From the NCBI RefSeq assembly GCF_000685295.1, contig NZ_ARYL01000011.1, forward strand, positions 1-64,000: a stretch of DNA of 64,000 bases, in the 5' to 3' direction. Positions 16,193-24,863 of this stretch are shown in pieces. The DNA comes from Hyphomonas oceanitis SCH89 (GTDB lineage: Bacteria; Pseudomonadota; Alphaproteobacteria; Caulobacterales; Hyphomonadaceae). The notes beneath the pieces were generated by a model. It worked only from the letters and a program-made list of their open reading frames with translations. It searched no databases and had not been told where the DNA came from. The translations under genes were made by a program, and so were the position numbers. Position 1 is the stretch's first letter; each line of letters begins with the position of its first letter.

Positions 16193-17596
16193 GTGACGCG
16201 ACTTGTCGTATTTTCGAACCGTGTGCCACTGGGCGACAAGCCGAGCGGCGGCCTGGTTGTCGCCCTCAACGACACGATGGCCTCGCAGGGCGGGCTCTGG
16301 ATCGGCACTGAAACGGTCAAGGAACGGTCCGGCAATGGTCCGGAGGCACTCATCAATCATCCCGGAGCAACCTTTGAACGCCTCGCCATGGGCCTCACGC
16401 CGAAGGAACATGCAGGTTATTATCTCGGCTATTCCAACTCGGTCCTCTGGCCGCTTTTCCATGGCCGCGCCGACCTCCTCAGCGTCAGCGTCGGCCAGTT
16501 CACGACCTACAAGTCCGTCAACAGCCGCCTCGCCGAACTCTCTGCGCCGCACCTGCGTCCCGACGACACGATCTGGATCCACGACTATCATCTGATCCCG
16601 CTCGCGCATGAGCTGCGCAAGCTCGGTGTGCGAAACCCCATCGGCTTTTTCCTGCACATCCCGTTTCCCGTCGCCAACGGCATCCGCGCCCTTTCGGACA
16701 ATGCCGAATTCCTCGAATGGTTTTCAGCTTATGACCTTGTGGGCCTGCAGACGCAGCGCGACGTCGCCAATTTCATCGGCGCCTTCCGCACGCTTGGCCG
16801 CGCGGAACTGCTGTCTGACGGGCGCCTGCGCTTCAATAACGGCTTCATCCAGGTTGCGAGCTTTCCCATCGGCATAGATGCCACCGGCTTCCGCAAGGCT
16901 GCAGAAGAGGCGCCTGAACTGCCGGAGATCACGACGTCAGCCCAGAAGGTCATGATCGGCGTTGACCGCCTCGACTATTCCAAGGGCTTGCCACACAGGC
17001 TGCGCGGCTTCCAGGCCTTCCTGCGGGATCGGCATGTCGAGGCGGATCGCATCGCCTTCCTGCAGATCGCCCCGCCCACCCGCGAGGATGTTCAGGCCTA
17101 CAAGGATATCCGCCGCGACCTCGAACAGCTCTCAGGAGAGGTCAATGGAGAGTTCGGCGACATCGGTTACATGCCCGTTCAATATATACACCGCTCCATC
17201 CCCCGCGAACGGCTGGCCGGTCTCTTCCGCCGGGCCGACATTGCGCTCGTCACGCCTCTGAATGACGGCATGAATCTGGTCGCCAAGGAATATGTTGCCG
17301 CGCAGGATGAAGCCGACCCCGGCGTGCTCATCCTCTCGCGCTTCGCAGGCGCGGCCGAACAGCTCGCCGAAGGCGCCCTGCTCATCAATCCCTATGACGC
17401 TGCCTCGATTGCCGGTGGCATCACACGCGCCGTCACCATGCCGCTGGAAGAGCGTCGCACACGGCACGCGGCCATGTGGGGCGAGATCGCGAGACATGAT
17501 ATTGACTGGTGGACGGCCACTTTCCTGCAATCCCTCGCAAGGGCGGCCGCGTCCCGGCGCACCAGCGAAACCTTTTTCGCGGCGGCCGGGGAATAG
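16193..17596 (+). CDS. otsA: Alpha,alpha-trehalose-phosphate synthase
   Basis: This GT20 enzyme of 467 residues has SNRVP at the N terminus and the G-x-x-GGL loop (KPSGGLVV). It also has HDYHLIPLA, GVDRLDYSKGLP and, near the end, LNDGMNLVAKEYVA. It joins a nucleotide-glucose to glucose-6-phosphate to give trehalose-6-phosphate, for osmotic and desiccation protection. The GTG start has GGAGAGGGAG just upstream. No otsB phosphatase is in the window. The exact EcfG promoter upstream indicates general-stress control. Confidence 0.95.
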   Translation: MTRLVVFSNRVPLGDKPSGGLVVALNDTMASQGGLWIGTETVKERSGNGPEALINHPGATFERLAMGLTPKEHAGYYLGYSNSVLWPLFHGRADLLSVSVGQFTTYKSVNSRLAELSAPHLRPDDTIWIHDYHLIPLAHELRKLGVRNPIGFFLHIPFPVANGIRALSDNAEFLEWFSAYDLVGLQTQRDVANFIGAFRTLGRAELLSDGRLRFNNGFIQVASFPIGIDATGFRKAAEEAPELPEITTSAQKVMIGVDRLDYSKGLPHRLRGFQAFLRDRHVEADRIAFLQIAPPTREDVQAYKDIRRDLEQLSGEVNGEFGDIGYMPVQYIHRSIPRERLAGLFRRADIALVTPLNDGMNLVAKEYVAAQDEADPGVLILSRFAGAAEQLAEGALLINPYDAASIAGGITRAVTMPLEERRTRHAAMWGEIARHDIDWWTATFLQSLARAAASRRTSETFFAAAGE

Positions 17597-17602
17597 GAAG
17601 GC

Positions 17603-18181
17603 CTAGACGTCGCCCGCCACGCCAAAGTCGCGCCGTGCGGAAACGATGGTCACGACCACACCGGCCAGAACATCCAGCAAGGTCATCGACATGAGGATGA
17701 AGAAGGTCGAGGTCGCAAAGTTCGGCAGCAGCAGGAACTGGATCAGGCAGACGATGAACAGCATCATCGAAACGGCATGATTGATGATGGTCGACGTGCC
17801 CGTGCTGGTCGATTTCAGGATTTCCAGGAACAGGAAGATCACCGCCACCAGCAGGATCGCGTCGCCCTTGGTCAGCATCCAGTCCACGCCGGAAATCATC
17901 GGCAGGTGCATGAATGGCCCGTTGAGCAGGTTGAGGATCGGCGCCACGGTCGAGCGCACCAGCTCGCCCTGCGCATTTACTGTCTCGACAGCGCCGCCAA
18001 AGCCCAGCGCCAGCAGATTGTACAACACTACCGGAATGACCAGCAGCGGAAAGATCCCGAAAATTACGCGCATGAAGTACCCCTTTTCATTCGAGTCGTC
18101 AGAAGCGTGTTTCTCACGCTTCTTGCGTTCCATCTTGGCGACCGCTGCTCCCGCCAGCGCGATCTTCGTGTCTTTGTTCAT
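17603..18181 (-). CDS. Four-helix membrane protein, function unknown
   Basis: The 192-residue protein has a basic N-terminal tail (KMERKKREKH) and about four hydrophobic segments (residues ~37-60, ~103-122, ~133-152, ~155-178). The loop between the first two is periplasmic if the basic tail is inside. I do not recognise the family. It is convergent with otsA. A TTAA-N7-TTTA sequence lies 28 bases before the start. Confidence 0.7.
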   Translation of the reverse strand: MNKDTKIALAGAAVAKMERKKREKHASDDSNEKGYFMRVIFGIFPLLVIPVVLYNLLALGFGGAVETVNAQGELVRSTVAPILNLLNGPFMHLPMISGVDWMLTKGDAILLVAVIFLFLEILKSTSTGTSTIINHAVSMMLFIVCLIQFLLLPNFATSTFFILMSMTLLDVLAGVVVTIVSARRDFGVAGDV

Positions 18182-18208
18182 TTCAACACCACCCGTCCTG
18201 CGGCTGAG

Positions 18209-18223
18209 TTAACACGAGGTTTA
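18209..18223. promoter_or_regulatory. CtrA-like box upstream of the membrane protein gene
   Basis: TTAA, seven bases, TTTA: one mismatch from the CtrA consensus TTAA-N7-TTAA. It is placed 28 bases ahead of the minus-strand start, where it could control transcription. The evidence is one motif only. Confidence 0.25.
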
Positions 18224-18347
18224 CCGTAATGCGCCCAGCGATGCGAGCGGATTTCCCCATGCTGGCCGCCCGGTGCGGCCCTCTACCCATAAACAGCGGT
18301 AAACACGGCAATTTCGGGTCATAAACGCCACTCCACGGAGAAATACG

Positions 18348-18503
18348 TGCCAGACATTCATATTTTCACCGGTCCGCCTGGCAGCGGCAAGTCGAGCGTG
18401 CTTACGCGCCCTGCGTTGGTATCGGCTATCTATTCTGTAAGCAGAACAATCACGCCGTCTTCCAGATCGGACGGCTCTCCCAATCATCAGGAAATCCCAT
18501 AGC
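18348..18503 (+). pseudogene. 5' remnant of a P-loop ATPase gene (AAA_28 type)
   Basis: A GTG with GGAG six bases upstream opens a frame whose first residues are PDIHIFTGPPGSGKSSV, a Walker A motif in the position expected for small AAA_28-type ATPases. After about 25 codons the sequence stops resembling the family and runs into a stop within the antisense of abiF. The matching 3' remnant lies on the far side of the abiF module, about 1.1 kb away. Together they suggest one gene broken by insertion. Confidence 0.65.
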
Positions 18504-19376
18504 TTTGCGCTGAACAGGCTCGCGTGTTTGAATTAACTCCTTTAAACGTGTGGAAAAAGTTGTGTCGGGACTTTGATGATTCAACAATCGCATGAGAATG
18601 ACCAAAACATTATATATGTGATTTTCGGGCTGAGCCTGTCGCCCATTTTGTGATATGCAAAGATCATCACGAAACCGTTTGATGTTTGGAATGCGTTTGA
18701 CGAGACGGCGATTCCATAATCGACCGTGATGCGCGCAGATGTTTCGCACATACGCTAGTGTTTGAATTGCCCCCTCAAGCGTTTCTCTTGAAGGCAGCCC
18801 GATATCCTTGGCTATTGCTGAGCTGATTTTTAAGTTTGAAGTAGCCGAAATCCATTTAGACAGTTCACCGAACGTCATCAGCTCAGTAACAGCCCATAAC
18901 GGAGGCATGTACGGATTTCCGTACTTTTCCTGATAGTGCGTAATGAACACTTCTCGGCTTTGCTCAGTACGTGCCGCCATTGTTGCTATTCGCTTGGCAT
19001 GACTCCAGCCAGAATCGAAGAATTCTGCATTCATATGGGCATGCGGACCGCTCGCATGAGACAAATGATATGTCCAACTAGTGCGTAGCGCGATTTCAAC
19101 CCGTTCGATGGCTTCTGTTACAAGTAGGCGCAGCTGCCTGTCGAATGTGTAGATATCGACGACGGATTCAAACGGGGTGCCTGGAAAAAACACTTTGCTA
19201 CGTGTTTGATTGTCTTGGGCTGGTTTCTCATATGGAAGCCAATATGCGCTGAGCCGGTAGTAGCCGACAGTGACTAGCCAACGTTTGACAAGATCTTCGT
19301 CTACAATAACCATTCCCCGCTGTTTCAGCAGGGTAGCCTGATCATTAATGTTTGTCGCTGGCTTAGAATAGTCCAT
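18450..19376 (-). CDS. abiF: AbiF/AbiD (Abi_2) family HEPN protein, probable RNase toxin
   Basis: The ~308-residue protein matches the Abi_2 family: WLVTVGYYRLSAYWLPY near residue 40, then YTFDRQLRLLVTEAIERVEIALR around 77-98. The HEPN nuclease motif R-x4-H is RNICAH at ~211-216. An R-x5-H (RTSWTYH at ~98-104) may be the counterpart in the first HEPN region. Abi_2 proteins cause abortive infection, and the family has been proposed as the ancestor of Cas13. The gene is much lower in GC than its neighbours, which indicates horizontal transfer. A structured RNA and terminator end at its start codon, and there is no clear ribosome site. A TTG precedes the ATG I chose. Confidence 0.88.
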   Translation of the reverse strand: MDYSKPATNINDQATLLKQRGMVIVDEDLVKRWLVTVGYYRLSAYWLPYEKPAQDNQTRSKVFFPGTPFESVVDIYTFDRQLRLLVTEAIERVEIALRTSWTYHLSHASGPHAHMNAEFFDSGWSHAKRIATMAARTEQSREVFITHYQEKYGNPYMPPLWAVTELMTFGELSKWISATSNLKISSAIAKDIGLPSRETLEGAIQTLAYVRNICAHHGRLWNRRLVKRIPNIKRFRDDLCISQNGRQAQPENHIYNVLVILMRLLNHQSPDTTFSTRLKELIQTREPVQRKAMGFPDDWESRPIWKTA

Positions 19377-19377
19377 C

Positions 19378-19412
19378 AAAAAAGGCCTTCTCGACTAACT
19401 CGAGAAGGCCTT
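19378..19412 (-). terminator. Intrinsic terminator between the abiF RNA and abiF
   Basis: A perfect 13-bp stem (AAGGCCTTCTCGA with TCGAGAAGGCCTT) and a 5-base loop are followed on the minus strand by a run of T that ends one base before the abiF ATG. It should end most transcripts as a short RNA and let only read-through reach abiF, as in RNA-antitoxin modules. Confidence 0.88.
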
Positions 19413-19470
19413 AAAGAAGTAACCCCTCGGTATTGGGCAAGCTTGCGCTCTAGGCCTGAGGGGTGTTGTT
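19378..19470 (-). ncRNA. Structured RNA upstream of abiF (abiF-RNA-like, candidate antitoxin)
   Basis: A transcript of about 92 nt is predicted from the promoter below to the terminator. Its 5' half forms a 7-bp stem between 19458-19464 (ACCCCTC on the RNA strand) and 19422-19428 (GAGGGGT). That stem encloses a loop containing AGGCCT and the near-palindrome GCAAGCTTGC. The 3' half is the strong terminator hairpin. Conserved structured RNAs upstream of abiF genes are known from comparative work and have been reported to neutralise the AbiF toxin. I could not align it to that motif here. No ORF of note lies in it. Confidence 0.72.
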
Positions 19471-19476
19471 GAAGCT

Positions 19477-19505
19477 AACATAGGCATAGAACTCCTAACC
19501 GTCAA
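19477..19505 (-). promoter_or_regulatory. Sigma70-like promoter for the abiF RNA
   Basis: On the minus strand TTGACG is followed by exactly 17 bases and TATGTT, close to the housekeeping consensus. Transcription would start near 19470, just before the first stem of the RNA. Such a strong promoter directly before a short structured RNA and a terminator supports an abundant small RNA. Confidence 0.7.
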
Positions 19506-19509
19506 CTAA

Positions 19510-19725
19510 TTGATCACAAAATCCGCTGCTTTGGGCTATGCCGCCGCAGACTGCGTTCTGGATTTGTCGTGTCGCGCGATCTACGCACAGGATGAAGAAC
19601 GCACGCTCGATTTCGGCGCGCTGGTGCGCGAGGCCTATGAAAGTCTTGGCTTTTCGCTGGTGGACGTGCCGCTGGCGCCCGTCGAGGGCCGTGCCGCCTT
19701 CATTCGCCAGCGTATTGGCGCCTAA
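19510..19725 (+). pseudogene. 3' remnant of the P-loop ATPase gene (AAA_28 type)
   Basis: From about codon 22 on, the frame reads AIYAQDEERTLDF then ALVREAYESLGFSLVDVPLAP and ends in AAFIRQRI. This is the typical C-terminal end of small AAA_28 ATPases, with no Walker A of its own. The first ~20 residues do not fit the family. It lies in the same direction as the 5' remnant beyond abiF. Its stop overlaps the convergent glycosyltransferase gene. Confidence 0.65.
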
Positions 19726-20453
19726 AGCTCGTCCGCGCCGCCCGGATTGCGCCGGCGGCGGATCAGCCACATCACGCCGCGCAGGTCTGACAGCGCGTCG
19801 CCGAGGCGGCCGAAATTGGTATAGTTCGAGGTGCCCGTGGCGCGTGGACGGTGGTTCACGTCGCGATATTCCACCTTGTGCCCCTCGGCCCGGAAGAGCG
19901 CGGGCATGTAGCGGTGCATATGATCGAAATAGGGCAGGGACACATAGGTGTCGCGGTAGAAGGCCTTGATGCCGCAGCCGCTGTCATCGCAGTCATCGTT
20001 CAGCAGGCGCATGCGGATATTGTTGGCAAAGCGCGACCCGAACCGTTTCCATGCCGTATCCTTGCGACTGGCGCGGCGGCCCATCACCATTTTCAGGTCT
20101 TGGGGCGCATCGGCGCGCGTCAGAGCGCGGTAAAGGTCCGGCAGGTCGGCCGGGTCGTTCTGGCCGTCGCCGTCCAGCGTGCCAATCACCGGCGCCCGCG
20201 CCGCCAGCACGCCCGAACGAATGGCCCGGCTCTGGCCGGCATTCTTGCGGTGGGCCACAACGCGCAGCATCGGGAAACGGCTTTTCAGCTCCACCAGCAC
20301 GGCACGTGTGTCATCGGTGGAGGCATCGTCGACGAACAGCATCTCGAAGGCGCGCCCGTCCAGCGCCCGCGCGATCTCCTCGATCAGGCGGGTGACATTG
20401 CCAGCCTCATTATGCAGCGGCACGACGATTGAGAATTCGAGGGAATTGGCCAA
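19722..20453 (-). CDS. Family 2 glycosyltransferase, polyprenyl-phosphate type
   Basis: The product of about 243 residues has FSIVVPLHNEAGNV at the N terminus, then FVDDASTDDT, GTLDGDGQNDP (the metal-binding DxD region) and GCGIKAFYR. It resembles dolichol-phosphate mannose synthase and ArnC soluble parts, and lacks C-terminal membrane helices. It likely loads a sugar onto a polyprenyl phosphate that the divergent ArnT-type enzyme then uses. The start is a TTG with GAAGG upstream; a TTG 18 codons earlier is possible. Confidence 0.85.
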   Translation of the reverse strand: MANSLEFSIVVPLHNEAGNVTRLIEEIARALDGRAFEMLFVDDASTDDTRAVLVELKSRFPMLRVVAHRKNAGQSRAIRSGVLAARAPVIGTLDGDGQNDPADLPDLYRALTRADAPQDLKMVMGRRASRKDTAWKRFGSRFANNIRMRLLNDDCDDSGCGIKAFYRDTYVSLPYFDHMHRYMPALFRAEGHKVEYRDVNHRPRATGTSNYTNFGRLGDALSDLRGVMWLIRRRRNPGGADEL

Positions 20454-20605
20454 AACAGAAAGCCTTCGGGCTGTCAGGAGAACGAACCAAGCCTCATAAC
20501 GAGGCAAGGCGGCAAAAGCGAGACCCTACCGCACTTGGCGCTGGTCCTGCTTTCCTGCCCAAAACCACAAGACGGCGCGCGCGACTGCCGCTAAAAGGCA
20601 AAGCC

Positions 20606-22612
20606 ATGACATTCCTCGACCGTATCTCGACCGGCTGGAAAGCCTGGGTCCTGCTTTTCGTGATCACGTTCGGGGCCGCTGCGCCCGGCGTGTTCAACCT
20701 GCCTGCGCTCGATCGCGACGAAAGCCGCTTCGCGCAGGCCTCCAAGCAGATGCTGGAATCGGGCGATTATATCCGCCTGCGCTACCAGGACGAGCTGCGC
20801 AACAAGAAGCCCGCAGGCATCCATTGGCTGCAGGCCGGGTCGACGGCCCTCTTCACCGGCGCAGAAGCGAAACAGATATGGACCTATCGCGTCCCCAGCT
20901 GGCTCGGCGCGGCCTTTGCCACGCTCGCCTGTTTCTGGTGCGGTATCCCCCTCATCGGAAGGCGCGCCAGCTGGCTCGGCGCGGCCCTGTTTGGGGCAAC
21001 CCTGCTACTGACCAGCGAGGCGCATATTTCCAAGACGGATGGCGTGCTCGTGTTCCTGACCACGCTGAGCATCGGCGCGCTCGCCCGCCTCTACATGCGT
21101 AATGACCAGTCGAAACGCATGGCGCTTCTCTTCTGGACGGCCATGGGCCTCGTCTTCCTCATCAAGGGCCCCGTCGGCCCCATGGTCGCCGCCTATGCCG
21201 GTATCGGCGCATGGGTGTGGACGAAAGCGACCGTCGGCAAGGGCGGGGACTGGTGGAAAGTCCTCCTCTGGTGGCCCGGGCCGCTCATCTTCGTCGCGCT
21301 CGTCCTGCCATGGTTCCTCTGGATTCAAGCCGCGACGCATGGCGAGTTCATCAAGGGCGCCGTCGGCAAGGACTTGAAAGACAAGTTCACCGGCGCCTCC
21401 GAAGGCCATGGTGGCTGGCCCTTCTACCACCTCACCCATTTGCCAGCCTGGTTCTTCCCGGCCACGCTGATGCTCGCCCCGGCCTGCGTCGCGGCATGGC
21501 ATCGCCTGAAACCGCGCAACGAGCTTGGCTGGAAATGGCTGCGCGACTCCGCCGCCATCGCTGCTGTCGTGTTCGCCTTTCTCACGGTTCTCCTGTTCGC
21601 GCTGCCATTGCTGCCCCATCCCGCCCTGCTGCTCGCCGCCTTCTGGTACATTGCCGGGCGCGACGACTGGAAATCCCGCTGGCCCATCGGCATTGATGGC
21701 CTGACCGACGAGACCCGCGCCATTCGGTTCATCGTCGCCTGGGCCGCGCTCACCTTCGTCTTCTTCGAACTGATGCCCACGCTGCTCAGCCACTATATCC
21801 TCCCCGCCTATCCGGCCATGGGCCTCCTCTGCGGCTATGCCGCCGTGCAGCTGATGGACGGTGTGCGCATGCCGGTCACCCGCTGGATATCACTGGTTCT
21901 CTTCGCGATTGGCGCGATCCTGCTGCTCGCTGTTTCCTTCCCCGGTGTCGCGGTCTTCTACATGGAAGAAACCGCTGGTGACTTCAAAACCGTCGCGGCC
22001 AGCCAGGTGCTCGAGTCCTGGACGGCCTATCGCAGCTTCCCGCTCTGGCTCTGGTGGGTCGGCTTTGCCCTTGCAGGTTTTGCCATCGTGGAATTTGCCC
22101 GTCGCAAGGACGGCCTCGCCATCCTGCTCGCCATCGCCGCCAGCATCACGATCGGCTGGCACGTGCGCATCTTCATGCTGCCAAGCCAGGTCTGGCTGCA
22201 GCCGACCGAAACGGCCCGCGCGGCGCTGGAAGAAGTCTGCGGCGTGCCCGGCGATGATGCGGATTGCAACACGGTCGCGCCCCAACGCATCCTGGCCCTC
22301 GGCTATGCAGAGCCCTCCTACATCCTCACCATGGGCACGCAGAACCTGCACCCACCTGAAACCCCGCTCGACCTGCCCACAGACATGGCCGCCTATCCGG
22401 TCGTCTATCTCGTCAACTTCGAGGATCGCAAAGCCGTTCCCGCCATCGCCGATGAAGTCGCAAACCTGCGCGCAGAAGCCGCCAGAATGAAGCTCTGCGT
22501 CACCGAGTCCGAGCCACACTACGCCCTCAACTATTCCAATGGCGACCCGGTCAATTTCCGGGCGATCCGCTTCGATACCGGCGGTTGCCCGGGCGTCTCG
22601 CCTGCCGAGTGA
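20606..22612 (+). CDS. ArnT-type membrane glycosyltransferase
   Basis: The 668-residue integral membrane protein starts at the ATG for MTFLDRIST. The first periplasmic loop has LDRDESRFAQASKQML, with the acidic residues typical of ArnT/PMT (GT-C) enzymes, then ~11-12 hydrophobic segments to ~residue 530 and a soluble C-terminal tail. These enzymes move a sugar from a polyprenyl phosphate to lipid A or other outer-envelope acceptors. The divergent GT2 gene is the natural donor-synthesis partner. Acceptor and sugar are unknown. Confidence 0.86.
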   Translation: MTFLDRISTGWKAWVLLFVITFGAAAPGVFNLPALDRDESRFAQASKQMLESGDYIRLRYQDELRNKKPAGIHWLQAGSTALFTGAEAKQIWTYRVPSWLGAAFATLACFWCGIPLIGRRASWLGAALFGATLLLTSEAHISKTDGVLVFLTTLSIGALARLYMRNDQSKRMALLFWTAMGLVFLIKGPVGPMVAAYAGIGAWVWTKATVGKGGDWWKVLLWWPGPLIFVALVLPWFLWIQAATHGEFIKGAVGKDLKDKFTGASEGHGGWPFYHLTHLPAWFFPATLMLAPACVAAWHRLKPRNELGWKWLRDSAAIAAVVFAFLTVLLFALPLLPHPALLLAAFWYIAGRDDWKSRWPIGIDGLTDETRAIRFIVAWAALTFVFFELMPTLLSHYILPAYPAMGLLCGYAAVQLMDGVRMPVTRWISLVLFAIGAILLLAVSFPGVAVFYMEETAGDFKTVAASQVLESWTAYRSFPLWLWWVGFALAGFAIVEFARRKDGLAILLAIAASITIGWHVRIFMLPSQVWLQPTETARAALEEVCGVPGDDADCNTVAPQRILALGYAEPSYILTMGTQNLHPPETPLDLPTDMAAYPVVYLVNFEDRKAVPAIADEVANLRAEAARMKLCVTESEPHYALNYSNGDPVNFRAIRFDTGGCPGVSPAE

Positions 22613-22622
22613 TGGGCGCTTG

Positions 22623-24863
22623 CTAGAAGCTGTAATCCAGCCGTACGCCAAAGGTGCGCGGGTCTGAACGGAACGTGTTGTAGCCGATGAAGCCATAGCC
22701 CGAGAGGGCATAGTCTTCATCGGTGAGGTTCCGGCCCCAGAGTGTCAGGCTCAGCCCCGTGTCGATAAAGGCGAACGTCGCCTCGGCCTGAAGCGTGGTG
22801 AAGCCCTTCTGCATCCGCGCCTCAAGGCCTTCCGGGTCCAGATAATAGTCGCCGCGATACTTGGCATGGGCCGCAAGGCTGGCGTCCACACCCGGCGTCA
22901 GCGCAAAGTCATAACGCGCGCCCAGCGTCGCCGACACGTCCGAGGCAAAGGGCAGGGGATTGCCGTCAAAGGTGGCCGCATTGCCGCCAATATCGGATGA
23001 CTGGTCGATCTCCGTGTCCAGCAGCGTCAGCCCGGCATCCAGCGTCAGGCCCTCCGTCGCCCGCCACGTAACGTCCGCCTCAGCGCCATGGACAGTCGCG
23101 GCATCAAGGTTCGACAGCGAGTTCGAGGTAATGCTCGATCCGTCCGGCAGCGGGAAGTTCACGAAGATGCGGGCCTGCGGCGAATCGTAATCCTGCCAGA
23201 AGGCCGCCAGCGTCCATGTCAGCGCCTCCGTAGGGCGCGCCTTGTAGCCGACCTCATAGGCCGTGACTGACTCCGCAGAGAACAGGCCCTCATCAGCAAA
23301 ATGCGTCGCATTGTTCTGCACTTCACCATTGAAGCCGCCGGACTTGTAGCTGTTCGCCACAGACGCATAGGCCGTGCCAGCACCGAGATCATAGGCAAGC
23401 GCCGCATTGCCGCTGAGGCGCGTCTCATCAATCGTGTTCGACCCATAGGCGAGGCCAAGCCCGTTCACATTGTTATACCCAATGGTGCCATCCTCGAAGA
23501 CATGCCGTCCGCTGCCATGCCCGTCGATCTCCTCATGCGTGAGGCGCAAGCCAAACGTGGCGGTCAGCTGTTCTGTCAGGTCAAAATCATTGTGCGTGAA
23601 GGCCGCGAGCGTATCGCGCGACTGGTTGATATCGGTCACCAGCGTCATGGCGCGGGTGGGCGAGACGGGCGTCGGGCCCGCGCGGCTCGCTGCACCGACA
23701 TAGGGGCAGGTGCCGATCAGCGTAGATGGGTCCAGCTCGCCGCACCAGATCGTATAGGTCTGGCTGAAATCATCGGTCGATGCGCTGAGGCCGAATAGCG
23801 TATGCCCGCCGGTCCAGTCCGTCTGCAGGCGGAACTCCTGCGAATACTGACGGAATGAGCGGTCATAGGAAAGGTTCGCACTGAGCGCCGCATTGCCGAA
23901 AAGGGCCGGGGCGCCGTCAAAGTCAAACCCGTATTGCTGCGCATAGCCTTCAAAGGCCGTCAGCGATGAAAGCTCCCAGCGACCAAGGTCGCGCGTATAG
24001 TCCACCGACGCGCCATAGAAGGCATTATCCGTGTCCTGCGTGCCGGTGCCTTCAACCGCGATCTCATGGTCGCCAAGGTCGAGGCTGTCATTGCGCGGCG
24101 AGGCATTGACGCCATTGTCTTCTTCGTAATGCGTGCGCATCAGAAGGCGCCCGCCCAGCATTTCGTCCCAGTTGAGGCCAAGGCGCAGGCCAAACTCGTC
24201 ACGCACGCCGCCAGCGTCTTCCGGTCCGGCGGTGTTGTCCAGCGCCGCATCGCGCGACAGGTAGCGCCCGGCAAGACGATAGCTGAAGCCGCCGCCAAGG
24301 CTCTCCCCATAGGCGCCGCCAAGATCGACACGATTGAAATTGCCATATCCGGCGCTCAGATAGCGCGACTGGCCCTCGCCCGGCTTGGCCGTGATGAAAT
24401 TGATCGCCCCGCCGGAGGCATTGCGGCCATAGAGCGTGCCCTGCGGGCCTTTCAGCACTTCGATCCGCTCAAGGTCGTACAGCATCAGGCCGGTCTGCAC
24501 ATTGGTGGCCAAATAGACGCCATCTGCATAAACCGCCGCTGCGCCGGGCGTCAGCGCCTGATGGTCCACCGCGCCGATACCACGGATCTGGAACGCCACC
24601 TGCGTGCCATTTGCCACCGCCGCATCGACGCCCGTCAGCAGGTCCGTCACGTCCTCTGCGCCGAGATAGGCCTTTGCCAGTTTGAGGTCATCCGCCCCAA
24701 TCACGCTGACCGACATCGGAATGTCGCTGAGCGGCGTGGCGCCGGGAACAGCCGTCGTCACGACCGGGTCGAGACGCTTGGTCTCGTCCTGGGTCTGGGC
24801 GAGGGCCGGGGCGGCAAAGGAGAGCAGGACAAGCGAGGCGGGGAGGGCGCAGGATGATTTCAT
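22623..24863 (-). CDS. TonB-dependent outer-membrane receptor
   Basis: A signal peptide (cleavage near APALAQ) is followed by a plug domain with IPMSVSVIGADDL, QIRGIGA and VLKGPQGTLYGRNASGGAINF. A ~500-residue beta-barrel ends in the terminal FGVRLDYSF with its C-terminal Phe. At 746 residues it is of normal size. The plug is of the type common in Sphingomonad/Caulobacter-like receptors for plant-derived or iron-bearing ligands. No TonB, ExbB or substrate enzymes adjoin it, so the ligand is unknown. Confidence 0.93.
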   Translation of the reverse strand: MKSSCALPASLVLLSFAAPALAQTQDETKRLDPVVTTAVPGATPLSDIPMSVSVIGADDLKLAKAYLGAEDVTDLLTGVDAAVANGTQVAFQIRGIGAVDHQALTPGAAAVYADGVYLATNVQTGLMLYDLERIEVLKGPQGTLYGRNASGGAINFITAKPGEGQSRYLSAGYGNFNRVDLGGAYGESLGGGFSYRLAGRYLSRDAALDNTAGPEDAGGVRDEFGLRLGLNWDEMLGGRLLMRTHYEEDNGVNASPRNDSLDLGDHEIAVEGTGTQDTDNAFYGASVDYTRDLGRWELSSLTAFEGYAQQYGFDFDGAPALFGNAALSANLSYDRSFRQYSQEFRLQTDWTGGHTLFGLSASTDDFSQTYTIWCGELDPSTLIGTCPYVGAASRAGPTPVSPTRAMTLVTDINQSRDTLAAFTHNDFDLTEQLTATFGLRLTHEEIDGHGSGRHVFEDGTIGYNNVNGLGLAYGSNTIDETRLSGNAALAYDLGAGTAYASVANSYKSGGFNGEVQNNATHFADEGLFSAESVTAYEVGYKARPTEALTWTLAAFWQDYDSPQARIFVNFPLPDGSSITSNSLSNLDAATVHGAEADVTWRATEGLTLDAGLTLLDTEIDQSSDIGGNAATFDGNPLPFASDVSATLGARYDFALTPGVDASLAAHAKYRGDYYLDPEGLEARMQKGFTTLQAEATFAFIDTGLSLTLWGRNLTDEDYALSGYGFIGYNTFRSDPRTFGVRLDYSF

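Noticed and set aside
18348-19725. Prophage or insertion sequence around abiF
   Set aside because: No integrase, transposase, terminal inverted repeats or clear target duplication; only a cargo gene with its RNA is visible.
21005-21793. 262-codon minus-strand frame opposite the ArnT-type gene
   Set aside because: Charged low-complexity antisense of membrane helices; not a credible protein.
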